DNA of 64,000 nt from Megaustenia siamemsis (GCA_032433765.1 JAVIAB010000051.1:55636828-55700827), one strand, 5' to 3'. Positions 1 to 11,345 are shown, counted from the first letter of the stretch. Program-made: numbers and translations. The notes: generated by a model not told the origin, from the letters alone.

Positions 1-123
1 TTCCCAGAAAAAAATCCGGTACCCATTAAAGGCTGGGTGAGCCTGGAAGCCGTCGATTGGGATCGAACCCTACCACTTGTCCTTTGTAGTCCAGCTCACT
101 AACCACTGCGCTATCGCGGCTCC
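1..123 (-). mobile_element. SINE1, tRNA-like head, cut by window edge
   Basis: This is the head half of the dominant SINE family of the window, read on the minus strand. It runs from the CCCAGAAAAAAATCCGG junction to the 5' end, which reads GGAGCCGCGATAGC on the minus strand. The Pol III A box (TAGC..AGTGG) and B box (GGTTCGATCCC) are visible. The tail half lies outside the window. The family is tRNA-derived and non-coding, and would be moved by a LINE. Confidence 0.85.
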
Positions 124-154
124 CGAATATAATGTGAGGCTTTCTATTATTTCA

Positions 155-298
155 ATGCAGGAATTCGACGCCTGAGAGTCATGAACCTCGTCTAGCGTCA
201 CGAAGCTAAAGGACCTAAACACTTGCTCAAAGGGGTCTACTTCTGATTGCCTCCTGCTGCAAAGCTCTGTTCGAAGTGTTTTCTATTACTAATGGGGA
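155..298 (+). repeat. Rep-E interspersed repeat, copy 1
   Basis: About 140 bp that matches, in reverse complement, positions 30270-30425. Shared blocks include GACGCCT..GAGTCATGA, AACACTTGCTC and GATTGCCTCCTGCTG. The nature of the element is unknown and no coding potential is seen. Confidence 0.6.
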
Positions 299-489
299 AT
301 ACAGAGTTACTGGCTATATTTTTCCGTGACCAACGACACAATTTTGGGTGATGAGGTCGGTACACACCAAGCCGCCCTTCTTCCCAGAGATATCTCTGTA
401 ACCATTTTTAGATTTTGAGTGAACCGTGCATGGAGACTTGTCTGTGTGGGACAGGCATCAACAACTTCCGGGAAGTGAACCTGGGCCCG
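299..489. other. No feature recognised
   Basis: Unique-looking sequence between Rep-E and the minisatellite. A 68-codon minus-strand open frame that runs into the array resembles no family I know and is not called. Confidence 0.5.
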
Positions 490-1222
490 TCTTATCTTGT
501 ATGTTGTAAGCATTCTGAATGTGTGTAGTCGAAGGTTGGCTTGTATGTTATAATCGTTCTTAATATGTGTAGTCGAAGGTTGGCTTGTATGTTATAATCG
601 TTCTGAATGTGTGTAGTCGAAGGTTGGCTTGTATGTTATAATCGTTCTGAATATGTGTAGTCGAAGGTTGGCTTGTATGTTATAATCGTTCTGAATGTGT
701 GTAGTCGAAGGTTGGCTTGTATGTTTTAATCGTTCTGAATGTGTGTAGTCGAAGGTTGGCTTGTATGTTATAATCGTTCTGAATGTGTGTAGTCGAAGGT
801 TGGCTTGTATGTTATAATCGTTCTGAATATGTGTAGTCGAAGGTTGGCTTGTATGTTATAATCGTTCTCAGTGTGTGTTGTCTCCATATCGAAGATTGGC
901 TTGTATGTTATAATCGTTCTCAGTGTGTGTTGCCTCCACTTCGAAGATTGGCTTGTATGTTATAATCGTTCTCAATGTGTGTTGTCTCCACTTCGAAGAT
1001 TGGCTTGTATGTTATAATCGTTCTCAGTGTGTGTTGTCTCCACTTCGAAGATTGGCTTGTATGTTATAATCGTTCTCAGTGTGTGTTGTCTCCATATCGA
1101 AGATTGACTTGTATGTTATAATCGTTCTTAGTTTGTGTTGTCTCCACATCGAAGTTTGGCTTGTATGTTATAATCGTTCTCAGTGTGTGTTGTCTCCACA
1201 TCGAAGATTGGCTTGTATGTAC
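490..1222. repeat. Minisatellite, 44-bp units switching to 52-bp units
   Basis: Tandem array sharing the core TTGGCTTGTATGTTATAATC. The first half (to about 860) has 44-bp units containing GTGTGTAGTCGAAGG. The second half has 52-bp units in which this is replaced by GTGTGTTGTCTCCACTTCGAAG. The two variants are not interleaved, so each block expanded separately after an indel inside the unit. Confidence 0.95.
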
Positions 1223-2195
1223 ATTTGATTATTTATAAAGCCCTTGTTATAACCTGCTCACACATCCTGCACGTGTTATTATAAATTATACAAAGAAATA
1301 TGCAAACACATGCAGCAAATTGACACTTGTAATAATATAAACAAAACAATGAAGAGAAGAAGTGAATGTTTTTGGCAGCTTTGGACATAAATCGAAGATT
1401 GTCAAATGGCACAAAGCATTGTTACCGGAGCCTCTGACTATTAATCAGGATGTACTCGAGTAAGGAGTGATTGTTAGTGCCTCTTACACAAACAGTTGAC
1501 GTGACTAAGGCGTGCGGGACAACCTAAATGATTTCAGTGGTCTCTAGTATTGTGTGACGATTGTGTACATTTGGTGTCAAAGCGTTCAACAGCTGAAATT
1601 TGTCAGCAACAACGCTGACTGCTTGCTTCCGGATCCGCGGCAACAAGTAACCAAAACCTTACCCCACCCCTAAGCCGTGCTTCTTAAAACAAATTACAAA
1701 AAAACAAAAGCTTGTTCGGGCTAGGTATAGAAGAGGGAAGACAAACAGTTTGCTGTATACGATAAAACAATGTGTCTACGACTATTTAACTTTCTTACAA
1801 CAGCGAACAGTGAAGAGTTGTAGTTTGGAGCGAACTCAGAAGAAGGGTATATGTTCATAGTACTTGATTCATGGTTTTTATACATGAATGCGTTTTATAA
1901 TTTACTTAAACTTTTTGATTCGTGTCTTTGTATTTGTTGCAATAATTGTTATAATTTACTTTAACTTTATTTCATGAAGTTTCTATTTCTTGCAATAACT
2001 ATTACACATTTATTTTGATTCGTGTAGTTTTCATTTCTTACAAGTCCTGTTATAATTTCCTTAAACCTTTATACCGAACATACGTCTGTTTTTTAGTTAA
2101 AACCACCATTATTAATATTATGCACGGTTAGTATTACTATTAATACATTATATCCTGATCACGGTGTGGAATCTCTGCGCAATGCACGCACTCCG
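1223..2195. other. No feature recognised
   Basis: AT-rich sequence with no convincing coding, RNA or repeat signal. It has several loose TTATAATTTACTT-like echoes at 1890-2060, too degenerate to call an array. Confidence 0.5.
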
Positions 2196-2199
2196 AAAT

Positions 2200-2420
2200 A
2201 CCATCGATGGCTCCAACGATAATTTAATAGACGAATCACTTCAGGGGAAGAGGTATGTTTGCAACACTCGAAAAAAAAAAACCACAAGTAATCAGCAACA
2301 TAAAAAAAACAAAGAACAATAGACAGCCTGAAGAAGGTTTGAACCCGTACTCCTCGACACATTTGCTTGCTATGAAAAACTTGCTCTAGAACACACAGCC
2401 AGGTAAGCAACTTAATGTGT
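2200..2420 (-). mobile_element. SINE2 family, diverged copy
   Basis: Resembles the better copies at 6253-6555 and 47195-47480. Shared blocks are GGAAGAGGTATGTTTGCAACA, an A-rich stretch, AACAAAGAACAATA and GAACCCGTACTCC, the last being the minus-strand B-box region. Read on the minus strand it is a tRNA-like head followed by a T-rich tail. Older than the other two copies. Confidence 0.65.
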
Positions 2421-2826
2421 TATAAGTTTATCCATGTCAATTCAATGACAGAAAAAATCGTCATATTTATTTATTGATCAGGGCAGCAGTAGAAAATGTT
2501 CTTTGTGAATGTAAATTGTTCACGTTCTTTTACAAAAAGAATTACAACAATTACGTACGATCGTTCGTCTCAGATAAGTCTAGACACTCAATCTCGACTG
2601 CCTCGAGATCAAAGATCCCAGATTTAAAATATTGATGGTTTCGAATTTATTTGGGGATAAGCATGACCATATACCTAGTCATTCTACAAGTACAAATTAA
2701 GTATTTAATGATACCGTTTATTGGATATATACAAATAGAAGAACACATTCTGTTGGATTTTCATATAAACTTGTTTCCAAAGTTTGTCACTTTTTCAAGA
2801 TGAAATTCTAGGATTTCTCTACAGCC
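2421..2826. other. No feature recognised
   Basis: AT-rich, no motif or reading frame that I can support. Confidence 0.5.
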
Positions 2827-2841
2827 ATTAATACTGCATAG

Positions 2842-3091
2842 GGGGCCGCGATAGCTCAGTGGCTATTGAACTGGACTACAAAGGACAAGAGGTTGGGTGC
2901 GATCCGAACCCGGGCTTCCGGGTTCACCCAGCCTTAGATGGGTACCGGATTTTTTCTGGGAAAGTAAAACGGCACGGGCGTAATACCTACCACATTATCC
3001 CAAAAATCTTGTGCTGAAGGTCTGTAAAATTTATGGTCACTAACACCATATTCCCTAGACACCACTTGGCGTGACGGGGGGTCTTTCCTTT
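2842..3091 (+). mobile_element. SINE1, near full length, with TSD
   Basis: Complete element from the tRNA-like head (GGGGCCGCGATAGCTCAGTGG) through CTGGGAAAGTAAAACGGC and the CCACATTATCCCAAAAA block to the CACTTGGCGTGACGGGGGG tail. It is flanked by a 15-bp target-site duplication: ATTAATACTGCATAG at 2827-2841 and ATTAATACTGTATAG at 3092-3106, one mismatch. That fixes both ends and shows it arrived by target-primed reverse transcription. Confidence 0.92.
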
Positions 3092-3106
3092 ATTAATACT
3101 GTATAG

Positions 3107-3650
3107 GCGGTAGTTGTTTCTACCTGATAGATCTATGCATATTCATTTCCATGTGAGAAAGTCAGTGCTCCGACGCTATTTCTTGTCCTCTATGTCATTT
3201 CTGATTCATATCGTAAAGTACACAATTTAAAAGTTTTATAAAAAAAACAGTGATTTTATTGTGTTGATATATGTATCTCAATGTGATAAGTTTCAACTAT
3301 TTGCGGTATGTGGATCTATAACTGTAGTTTAGACATATCTGTGGCAGCGATGATAAATGTTAAACTTCTAACATAAGGTGACAACAACTGTTGCCTATTT
3401 AACGGGTAAAGTATGCTCATGTCTGGTATATGCACTTTTTTAAACGACATATACATGCTATAGAGTGCAACCAGTACACACAAAGGTGATAGGAAAGGCA
3501 AATGAATTTGATTAGCGTCTGATGGATAAAAAACTCATGGAAACAAAGGTAGTTTTATGGGTTGCTTTGTCTCTCAGATTTGTGTTATCAATTTTGTACA
3601 GACTTTTTTTTTCAATGACCTAGACAGTTTCAAAGACACTATCTGACTGA
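3107..3650. other. No feature recognised
   Basis: AT-rich spacer; a 61-codon minus-strand frame here looks like chance. Confidence 0.5.
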
Positions 3651-3654
3651 TGTA

Positions 3655-4262
3655 TTGACTACCGTGAAATTAGTCTACACACAAGAAATCAACAATACAC
3701 TCATGTATTGCTACCGTGAAATTAGTCTACACACAAGAAATCAACAATACACTCATGTATTGCTACCGTGAAATGAGTCTACACACAAGAAATCAACAAT
3801 ACACTCATGTATTGCTACCGTGAAATGAGTCTACACACAAGAAATCAACAATACACTCATGTATTGCTACCGTGAAATTAGTCTACACACAAGAAATCAA
3901 CAATACACTCATGTATTGCTACCGTGAAATGAGTCTACACACAAGAAATCAACAATATACTCATGTATTGCTACCGTGAAATTAGTCTACATACAAGAAA
4001 TCAACAATACACTCATGTATTGCTACCGTGAAATTAGTCTACATACAAGAAATCAACAATACACTCATGTATTGCTACCGTGAAATTAGTCTACACACAA
4101 GAAATCAACAATACACTCATGTATTGCTACCGTGAAATTAGTCTACATACAAGAAATCAACAATACACTCATGTATTGCTACCGTGAAATTAGTCTACAT
4201 ACAAGAAATCAACAATACACTCATGTATTGCTACCGTGAAATTAGTCTACACACATGAAATC
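3655..4262. repeat. Minisatellite, 52-bp unit, 12 copies
   Basis: Units recur exactly every 52 bp; ACCGTGAAAT starts at 3661, 3713 and so on to 4233. Variation is limited to two sites (TTAG/TGAG and CACACA/CATACA), so the array is young or well homogenised. There are no unique spacers, so it is not a CRISPR array. Confidence 0.97.
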
Positions 4263-5200
4263 AGCGACAAATGATCATCAGGACGAATCCGATCCGCCGT
4301 TGTATTCACTTCGTCCTACAATGGTTTCACCAAATTAAAATGAATGCTCAATATAAAGACTCTCAGTAACAAACAATTAGTGACATGTCCACGCCTTGAA
4401 GATACTATATAGCTTGGTGTCATGGCACAGAAAACAGTCAACAGCATTGATACGATGCACCATGGATAGAGAGTTGTGGAAGAACTCATGATCGTCCACG
4501 CCAATCGGTATGACTTATGATGATGATGATGATGGTGATGACGATGATGATATACTTCAACTCTACATTTCATCTATGGTCATCATTATCAGGTAAGCAG
4601 TTCAGTTATTGACAACGCCATTCTAAATTTCAATCTAAAGTTGTTAGTTATTTCCCTGCCCCAGTGAATCAAGTCTTATTTATCCATCCTTCGTTCACAA
4701 GAAGTATTGCCTTTTGTCTGCAATGAAAGAATAACCGCTTTTATTGATTTGTAAATGTTTTCTAGCGTTGAATGAGACCACGTTTCATTGTGTGTGTGTG
4801 TAAACGACTTCACTGGCCCGTTTTGATTTATTGTCTGTTATCTCTTGATACTGTTGGTGTTTATTTTATATATTCAATACACTGAAATGATAATATCAAT
4901 AAACACGTATTTTAACTGCGCCCATTAAAATAAAGTAACACGAAAGAAGAAATAACATGAGCATCGTTTAAAGATGGATTTCAGTCAAATCTACACTTGA
5001 ATTGAAACTATTTATTTTAAATGGCTGTTTAAACTAACTAGTAATAGTAATAATAATATTGCAGAGAATGAAAATCGTTAAGATTATAATTACTCATCTT
5101 TCTATTCACTTTTATCATGAATTTTTGTTACTTTGAAATGTAAACAATTAGAAAATTCACGAATTATTGTGTGAAATATTTAATAAAGTAACTAATACAT
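4263..5200. other. Spacer with a short (ATG)n microsatellite
   Basis: An imperfect ATG/GTG trinucleotide run lies at about 4517-4560. It makes a spurious poly-His frame on the minus strand. A (TG)n run sits near 4790. Otherwise nothing recognised. Confidence 0.55.
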
Positions 5201-5204
5201 ACAG

Positions 5205-5600
5205 ATGGAGGCGAAGGCGCGCCTCCCAGCACCAGAGCTGGAAGCTGTCAGCGACCCACAGCTGATGGCTTGCGCCAGGATCGGTGAACCAAAACCATCC
5301 AGACCCTGCTCCACCTCTCCGTGGTGCCTCTAGTAACAGACTAACCTGTCTAGTCTGGCCAAGCGTGCAGGGATCGAAGAGGGAAGACAACCCGGTACTC
5401 AAAAATGTGCTGAAGTCGGATGTGTTGGGCCGAAAGGCGCAAATATAACAGTTATACTGCAAATCACAGCACAACGCAGATACGTCCACTACGTCCTTGT
5501 AAGGGCGGATGACGAAGAGGAATAGTCTAGTATACCACGATACTATAGAATACTTTAGTCATCGGGCGAACGCAACCAACCAACCAACCAACCAACCAAC
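5205..5600 (-). repeat. Rep-R interspersed repeat
   Basis: One of seven copies of a ~380-bp repeat in the window; the best match is the opposite-strand copy at 36785-37165. The left end carries a small hairpin (GGAGGCG, six bases, CGCCTCC). The right end passes through TCATCGGGCGAACGC into a (CAAC)n run. On the minus strand a ~95-codon frame is open and is also largely open in the 36.8-kb copy. Its class (SINE, MITE or other) is not clear. Confidence 0.75.
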
Positions 5601-5603
5601 CAT
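5573..5603. repeat. (CAAC)n microsatellite
   Basis: About seven perfect CAAC units at the end of the Rep-R copy; possibly the element's simple-repeat tail. Confidence 0.9.
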
Positions 5604-5904
5604 ACATACAGATACTGAAGATGGTAAGTGGATGTTTTTTTTTATTTTACTTTATTTTTCAATATTAAAAATCCTATCGGAACTACGTGTTCGCTATATT
5701 AATTCGAAATGAAATAATGTAGAAAAGTTACTACCAACCTCAAGATTCTACTAGAGGATACAATTGTAAGCAAAGAGAACACCACTATAAATGGGCCAAT
5801 CTTAAACCGTCAAAGTGTAGCAACAGTATAAAAGACGGCAGATGAGGTAGCAAGAAACTGAAGCATCATACAACACGCAACGTTCGAAATAAAGAATACG
5901 ATCG
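5604..5904. other. No feature recognised
   Basis: AT-rich spacer. It might include extra 5' sequence of the following LINE, but I cannot align it. Confidence 0.45.
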
Positions 5905-7312
5905 TAATGGATATATTGTGTTCACCAGGCACATTTCAGGCTCACCATTGTCATCAATTCTATTTCACATGTACACAAAAACGATCACGGAACAACAGCT
6001 GGATGGAAGGGGAAGAACTATGACTTTTGCTGATGATATTCTGGTATATCGACAGGGAAGAGACAGACGGGAAATGGCCTCCACACTGCAAAATTAACTC
6101 GAACGTATCTCTTACTGGTGTGGAGTAGCAGGTGCCATGGTTAATCCTAATAATGAATCAGTTGCATGGTTCGCCCTTAGCAAGCATATCGTTAACATGG
6201 AAACATCGGTGATACGAATGGGAGCTGATGATGTGACCAGGTACAGGGTGATGATGAAGAATGTATTTACGAGCTGTAATCGCAGCCTTATGCTATAGTC
6301 ATGAGAACACCTGCGCGAAAGACATTGTCCACGATAGCTAATTTCTTAGTTAGCTGAGTAGCAGTGCCACTAAGTACGGGTTCGATCCTGCTTCAGTCCA
6401 TATATTGTTCTTTGTTTTTTTTTGTTGTTGTTGTTGATTATTTATAATTTTTTCCGAGTGCTGTAAACATACCTCTTCCTCTGAATTGATTCGCTGTTTA
6501 TCGCCTCGGAAGTTTCCCTCTATAATAATATTCATTTATTATTATTTGTCTCCTGATGACATACCTCGGAGTTAACTTTGACCGCAGACTACTTTTTGGG
6601 ACTATGTCGACAATGTGGTAACAGAATCTCGCAAAGGATTTGCCACCTTGAAGGTCATGGCAGCTCCCAACAATCGAGCAGAGGCTACTTGCCCTTCTGT
6701 TCCAGGGATTAGTACTCGCGCCAATCGAGTACGCCCTAGCAATTTTTACTGTCAGTACGACTCAAATTGACAGGCTAGAGAAAATACAGAATGAAACTAT
6801 GCACATTATCTTGGGGTGTGCGAGGCAAACTCCCTGTGTAGCAATGAGATATCATTTTGACTTTCCAACCATGGATGACAGAATCAATCTGGAGAGTACG
6901 AGCATACCTGAAGATTAGTGCAGATAAGGAGCATTCATTGCACCATAAGCTCAGCACAGAGAAAGGTGACAGGCTGAAAAGAGACAAACCATGGGTGGGC
7001 CGAGCAGAAAATGTCATCAAACAGGTCTGTGGGCTTAGCAATAGCAACGCTGTTGAAATACCGATGTATACGTCATTCAGGGGGATATTCTCGTGTATTG
7101 TCACACTCGACAGGAATGTAGAGAACTCAGTCGTGGCCAATGCGGAGGTCAACGGTCTCATCTGGGTGAAACTTAGTGGGCGTATCAAAAGTCTTATAAA
7201 TCAACACAGAACTGTAGTCGTCAGTCGCTGGACACTGCGGGACTTGCTGAGGAGGGGATCTGCACCTATGGACATGTTCGGAGTGCAATGATGATGACCC
7301 GCAAATAACTCA
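5905..7312 (+). pseudogene. Nimb/I-type LINE fragment, RT without RNase H
   Basis: Non-LTR retrotransposon remnant closely related to 33880-35512. It begins in the reverse transcriptase (GSPLSSILFHMYTKTITEQQ, then the catalytic block TFADDILVYRQGRD at about 6027-6067). It carries in-frame stops (for example after STLQN) and is split by a SINE2 insertion at 6253-6555. It resumes at GDDIPRS-like sequence near 6557 and continues through the thumb/connection region (AMRYHFDFPTMDD). Near 7167 it jumps straight to the C-terminal SRWTLRDLLRRGS segment. About 560 bp encoding RNase H in the sister copy is absent. Cannot be functional. Confidence 0.88.
6253..6555 (+). mobile_element. SINE2 inserted in the LINE
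   Basis: Interrupts the LINE between ...GTGATGATGAAG and GATGACATACC; the sister LINE at 34.1 kb is continuous here, which proves insertion. It shares AGCTGTAATCGCAG..ATGCTATAGTCATGAGAACAC with 47350-47470 in reverse complement. It has an A-box-like TTAGCTGAGTAG and a B box GGTTCGATCC, then a T-rich region and AGAGG..TTCC. The TSD is short (about TGATGA) and ambiguous. Confidence 0.82.
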
Positions 7313-7560
7313 ATATTTTGTTCCAACAGAAATAATCCATTTTGAAGACAAGAACTGCTATTTACTATGAAGTCCAAAACTCTATAAACTAAATTTAAAA
7401 AGCATGTCCTGTTTTATATCGAACTAATTCAGTTTTATTTTTTATTCAATCTACAACTAAGGAGCTTGTTTCAGCTTATATGGAGATAATGAAATAATCC
7501 CTAGTGAAAACTCAATAAATCAAAACACACACGCAAGTATTCAGGAAAATAAAATAAAAT
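7313..7560. other. No feature recognised
   Basis: AT-rich; likely LINE flank. Confidence 0.45.
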
Positions 7561-7818
7561 ATGGATTACCTGTCTTGTTTTACTTCTTATTTGTTTTATA
7601 TCATCACATTAATCGTGCTCACAAAAGTGACGGCTTTACGGCAGGTTTTCCTGTCGCCATCCAACTTGACAGTCACTGTAAAGTATTCACAATTTGTGAA
7701 CTGTGAAAGCGAAACGCGTCACATGAAACTATCAGACATGACACGAATAATTAACCGATATGGACAAGTCACAGGCATAAAGAAAACAGAGAGACGATTA
7801 AGATGGGAGATAATTTGA
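7561..7818 (+). CDS. Possible signal-peptide ORF or first exon (hypothetical)
   Basis: An 85-codon frame with a favourable start context (AAATATGG). Residues 1-27 are a short polar start followed by a long hydrophobic run (LFYIITLIVLTKVTALRQ), like a secretory signal peptide. After this come VFLSPSNLTVTV and a single downstream Cys. A donor-like CACTGTAAAG at about 7674 would end an exon just after LTVT. It lies outside every repeat I could define and 70 bp before the large minisatellite. I recognise no family. It may equally be a chance frame. Confidence 0.2.
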   Translation: MDYLSCFTSYLFYIITLIVLTKVTALRQVFLSPSNLTVTVKYSQFVNCESETRHMKLSDMTRIINRYGQVTGIKKTERRLRWEII

Positions 7819-7884
7819 TGTGACAAGATAAGGTAATTATCAGATCTGGTGTACGAGGAACTCAATAAGGGAAGGCACAGTGAG

Positions 7885-9312
7885 AGCTGAGCAGGGACAA
7901 CTTGATGGAGAGGGCAGAACAAGGGCAACTTGGTGGAGAGAAGAACAGGGCAACTTGGTGGAGAGAAGAACAGGACAACTTGGTGGAGAGAAGAACAGGA
8001 CAACTTGGTGGAGAGAAGAACAAGACAACTTGGTGGAGAGAAGAACAGGACAACTTGGTGGAGAGAAGAACAGGGCAACTTGGTGGAGAGGGCAGAACAA
8101 GGGCAACTTGGTGGAGAGAAGAACAGGGCAACTTGGTGGAGAGAAGAACAGGGCAACTTGGTGGAGAGAAGAACAGGGCAACTTGGTGGAGAGAAGAACA
8201 GGACAACTTGGTGGAGAGAAGAACAGGACAACTTGGTGGAGAGAAGAACAGGACAACTTGGTGGAGAGAAGAACAGGACAACTTGGTGGAGAGAAGAACA
8301 GGACAACTTGGTGGAGAGAAGAACAGGACAACTTGGTGGAGAGAAGAACAGGACAACTTGGTGGAGAGAAGAACAGGACAACTTGGTGGAGAGAAGAACA
8401 GGACAACTTGGTGGAGAGAAGAACAGGACAACTTGGTGGAGAGAAGAACAGGACAACTTGGTGGAGAGAAGAACAGGGCAACTTGGTGGAGAGAAGAACA
8501 GGACAACTTGGTGGAGAGAAGAACAGGACAACTTGGTGGAGAGAAGAACAGGACAACTTGGTGGAGAGAAGAACAGGACAACTTGGTGGAGAGAAGAACA
8601 GGACAACTTGGTGGAGAGAAGAACAGGGCAACTTGGTGGAGAGAAGAACAGGACAACTTGGTGGAGAGAAGAACAGGACAACTTGGTGGAGAGAAGAACA
8701 GGACAACTTGGTGGAGAGAAGAACAGGACAACTTGGTGGAGAGAAGAACAGGACAACTTGGTGGAGAGAAGAACAGGACAACTTGGTGGAGAGAAGAACA
8801 GGACAACTTGGTGGAGAGAAGAACAGGGCAACTTGGTGGAGAGAAGAACAGGGCAACTTGGTGGAGAGAAGAACAGGACAACTTGGTGGAGAGAAGAACA
8901 GGACAACTTGGTGGAGAGAAGAACAGGACAACTTGGTGGAGAGAAGAACAGGACAACTTGGTGGAGAGAAGAACAGGACAACTTGGTGGAGAGAAGAACA
9001 GGACAACTTGGTGGAGAGAAGAACAGGACAACTTGGTGGAGAGAAGAACAGGACAACTTGGTGGAGAGAAGAACAGGACAACTTGGTGGAGAGAAGAACA
9101 GGACAACTTGGTGGAGAGAAGAACAGGACAACTTGGTGGAGAGAAGAACAGGGCAACTTGGTGGAGAGAAGAACAGGACAACTTGGTGGAGAGAAGAACA
9201 GGACAACTTGGTGGAGAGAAGAACAGGACAACTTGGTGGAGAGAAGAACAGGACAACTTGGTGGAGAGAAGAACAGGACAACTTGGTGGAGAGAAGAACA
9301 GGGCAACTTGGT
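7885..9312. repeat. Minisatellite, 25-bp unit, about 56 copies
   Basis: Head-to-tail units of 25 bp (core GTGGAGAGAAGAACAGG then R-C-AACTTG), repeating in exact 300-bp phase for 12 units. The top strand is strongly purine-rich. The only common variation is GGGC versus GGAC. The unit is not a multiple of three and lacks stops on both strands, so long frames open in several registers; these are artefacts. Two units near 7905 and 8090 carry a GAGGGCAGAACAAGGG variant. Confidence 0.97.
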
Positions 9313-11345
9313 GGAAAAAGAACTCCAATGACAACTTTGGTGGAGATAGAAGACAAATGACCACTTTGGTGGAAAGAGAAGAAAAATTACAACTTTGGTG
9401 GAGAGAGAAGACCAGGGACAACTTGGAAAGAGAAGACCAATTACAACCTGGTGGAAAGAGAAGAAAAATGACAAATTTGGTGGAGACAGAAGCCCAATGA
9501 CAACTTTGGTGGACAGTGAAGACCAATGACAAATTTGGTGGAGACAGAAGACCAATGACAACTTGGCGGAAAGAGAAGACCAATGACAACTTGGTGGAAA
9601 GAGAAGACCAATGACAACTTGGTGGAAAAAGAAGACCAATTACAACCTGGTGAAAAGAGAAGAAAAATGACAAATTTGGTGGAGACAGAAGCCCAATGAC
9701 AACTTTGGTGGGCAGTGAAGACCAATGACAAATTTGTTGGAGACAGAAGACCAATGACAACTTGGCGGAAAGAGAAGACCAATGACAACTTTGGTGGAGA
9801 GAGAAGACCAATGATAACTTGGTTGCAAGAGAAGACCAATGACAACTTTGGTGGAGCGAGAAGCCGAATGACTACTTTAGTGGAGAGAGAAGACTATAAT
9901 GACAACTTTGGTGGAAAGAGAAGACCAGGAACAATTTGGTGGAAAGAGAAGACCAGGGACAATTATGTGGAAAAAGAAGACCAAGGACAACTTTGGTGGG
10001 ACGAGAAGACAAAGGACAACTTTGGTGGGAAGAGAAGACCAGTGACAACTTGGTGAAAAGAGAAGACCAACGACACCTTTTTTGGAGAGAGAAGACCAAT
10101 AACTACTTTGGTGGAGAGAGAAGATAAATGACAACTTGGTGGAGAGAGAAGACCAATGACAACTATGGTTGAGAGAGAAGTCAAATGACAACTTTTGTGG
10201 AGAGAGAAGATAAATGGCAACTTGGTGGAGAGAGAAGGCCAATGACAACTTTGGTGGAGAGAGAAGACAAATGACAGCTTTGGTGGAGAGAGGGAGGATA
10301 AATGGCAACTTGGTGGAGAGAGAAGATAAATGACAACTTGGTGGAGAGAGAAGATAAATGACAACTTAGTGGAGAGAGAAGATAAGTGGCAACTTGGTGG
10401 AGAGAGAAGATAAATGGCAACTTGGTGGCGAGAGAAGATAAATGGCAACTTGGTGGAGAGAGAAGATAAATGGCAACTTGGTGGCGAGAGAAGATAAATG
10501 GCAACTTGGTGGAGAGAGAAGATAAGTGGCAACTTGGTGAAGAGAGAACATAAGTGGCAACTTGGTGAAGAGAGAAGATAAATGGCAACTTAGTGGAGAG
10601 AGATGATAAGTGGCAACTTGGTGGAGAGAGAAGATAAGTGGCAACTTGGTGGAGAGAGAAGATAAATGGCAACTTGGTGGCGAGAAAAGATAAATGGCAA
10701 CTTGGTGGAGAGAGAAGATAAATGGCAACTTGGTGGAGAGAGAGGACAAATGGCAACTTGGTGGAAAGAGAAGATAAATGGCAACTTGGTGGAGAGAGAA
10801 GATAAATGGCAACTTGGTGGAGAGAGAAGACCAATGACAACTTTGGTGGAGAGAGAGAGGATAAATGGCAACTTGGTGGAGAGAGAGGACAAATGGCAAC
10901 TTGGTGGAAAGAGAAGATAAATGGCAACTTGGTGGAGAGAGAAGACCAATGACAGCTTTGGTTGAGAGAGAAGACCAAGGAAAACTTTTTGGAGAGATAA
11001 GATCTAGGACAACTAGATGGAGAGAGCAGACCTGGGACAACTTTGTGAAGGGAGAAGACCAAGGACAAATTTGGTGGAGGGAGAAGAGCAAGGACAACTT
11101 GGTACAAAGTGCAGGACAAGCACAATTTTTTTGGAGAAAACAGATTAGGGACAACTTGTTGGAGAGAGCAGACCAGGAGCAATTTTTGGGAGAGAACAGA
11201 CGAGGAACAACGTGACAGAGAGCAGAGATTGGACAATTATTGGAGAGAGCATAACAATGACAACTAGGCGGAGAGCGCAACCAAGGGCAACTTGGTGAAG
11301 ACATCAGACCAAGGACTACTTGGTGGACTCTAGAAACATTAATGA
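9313..11345. repeat. Minisatellite, ~28-bp diverged relatives of the 25-bp unit
   Basis: Continues the preceding array with longer, more variable units (ACAACTTTGGTGGAGAGAG followed by AAGACCAATG or AAGATAAATG). The sub-block 10200-10950 is enriched for GATAAATGGCAACTTGG. Both ends fade into degenerate copies. This is the older part of the same satellite; the 25-bp block is a recently homogenised derivative. Confidence 0.93.

Noticed and set aside
3655..4262. Regular direct repeats suggestive of CRISPR
   Set aside because: Units are contiguous, with no unique spacers, no cas genes, and an animal genomic context.
4316..4573. Poly-histidine ORF
   Set aside because: Produced by an (ATG)n microsatellite read on the minus strand.
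7719..9811. Overlapping 470-650 codon ORFs on both strands
   Set aside because: They are the same 25-bp stop-free repeat read in shifted frames. Several registers are open at once and the composition is purely periodic.
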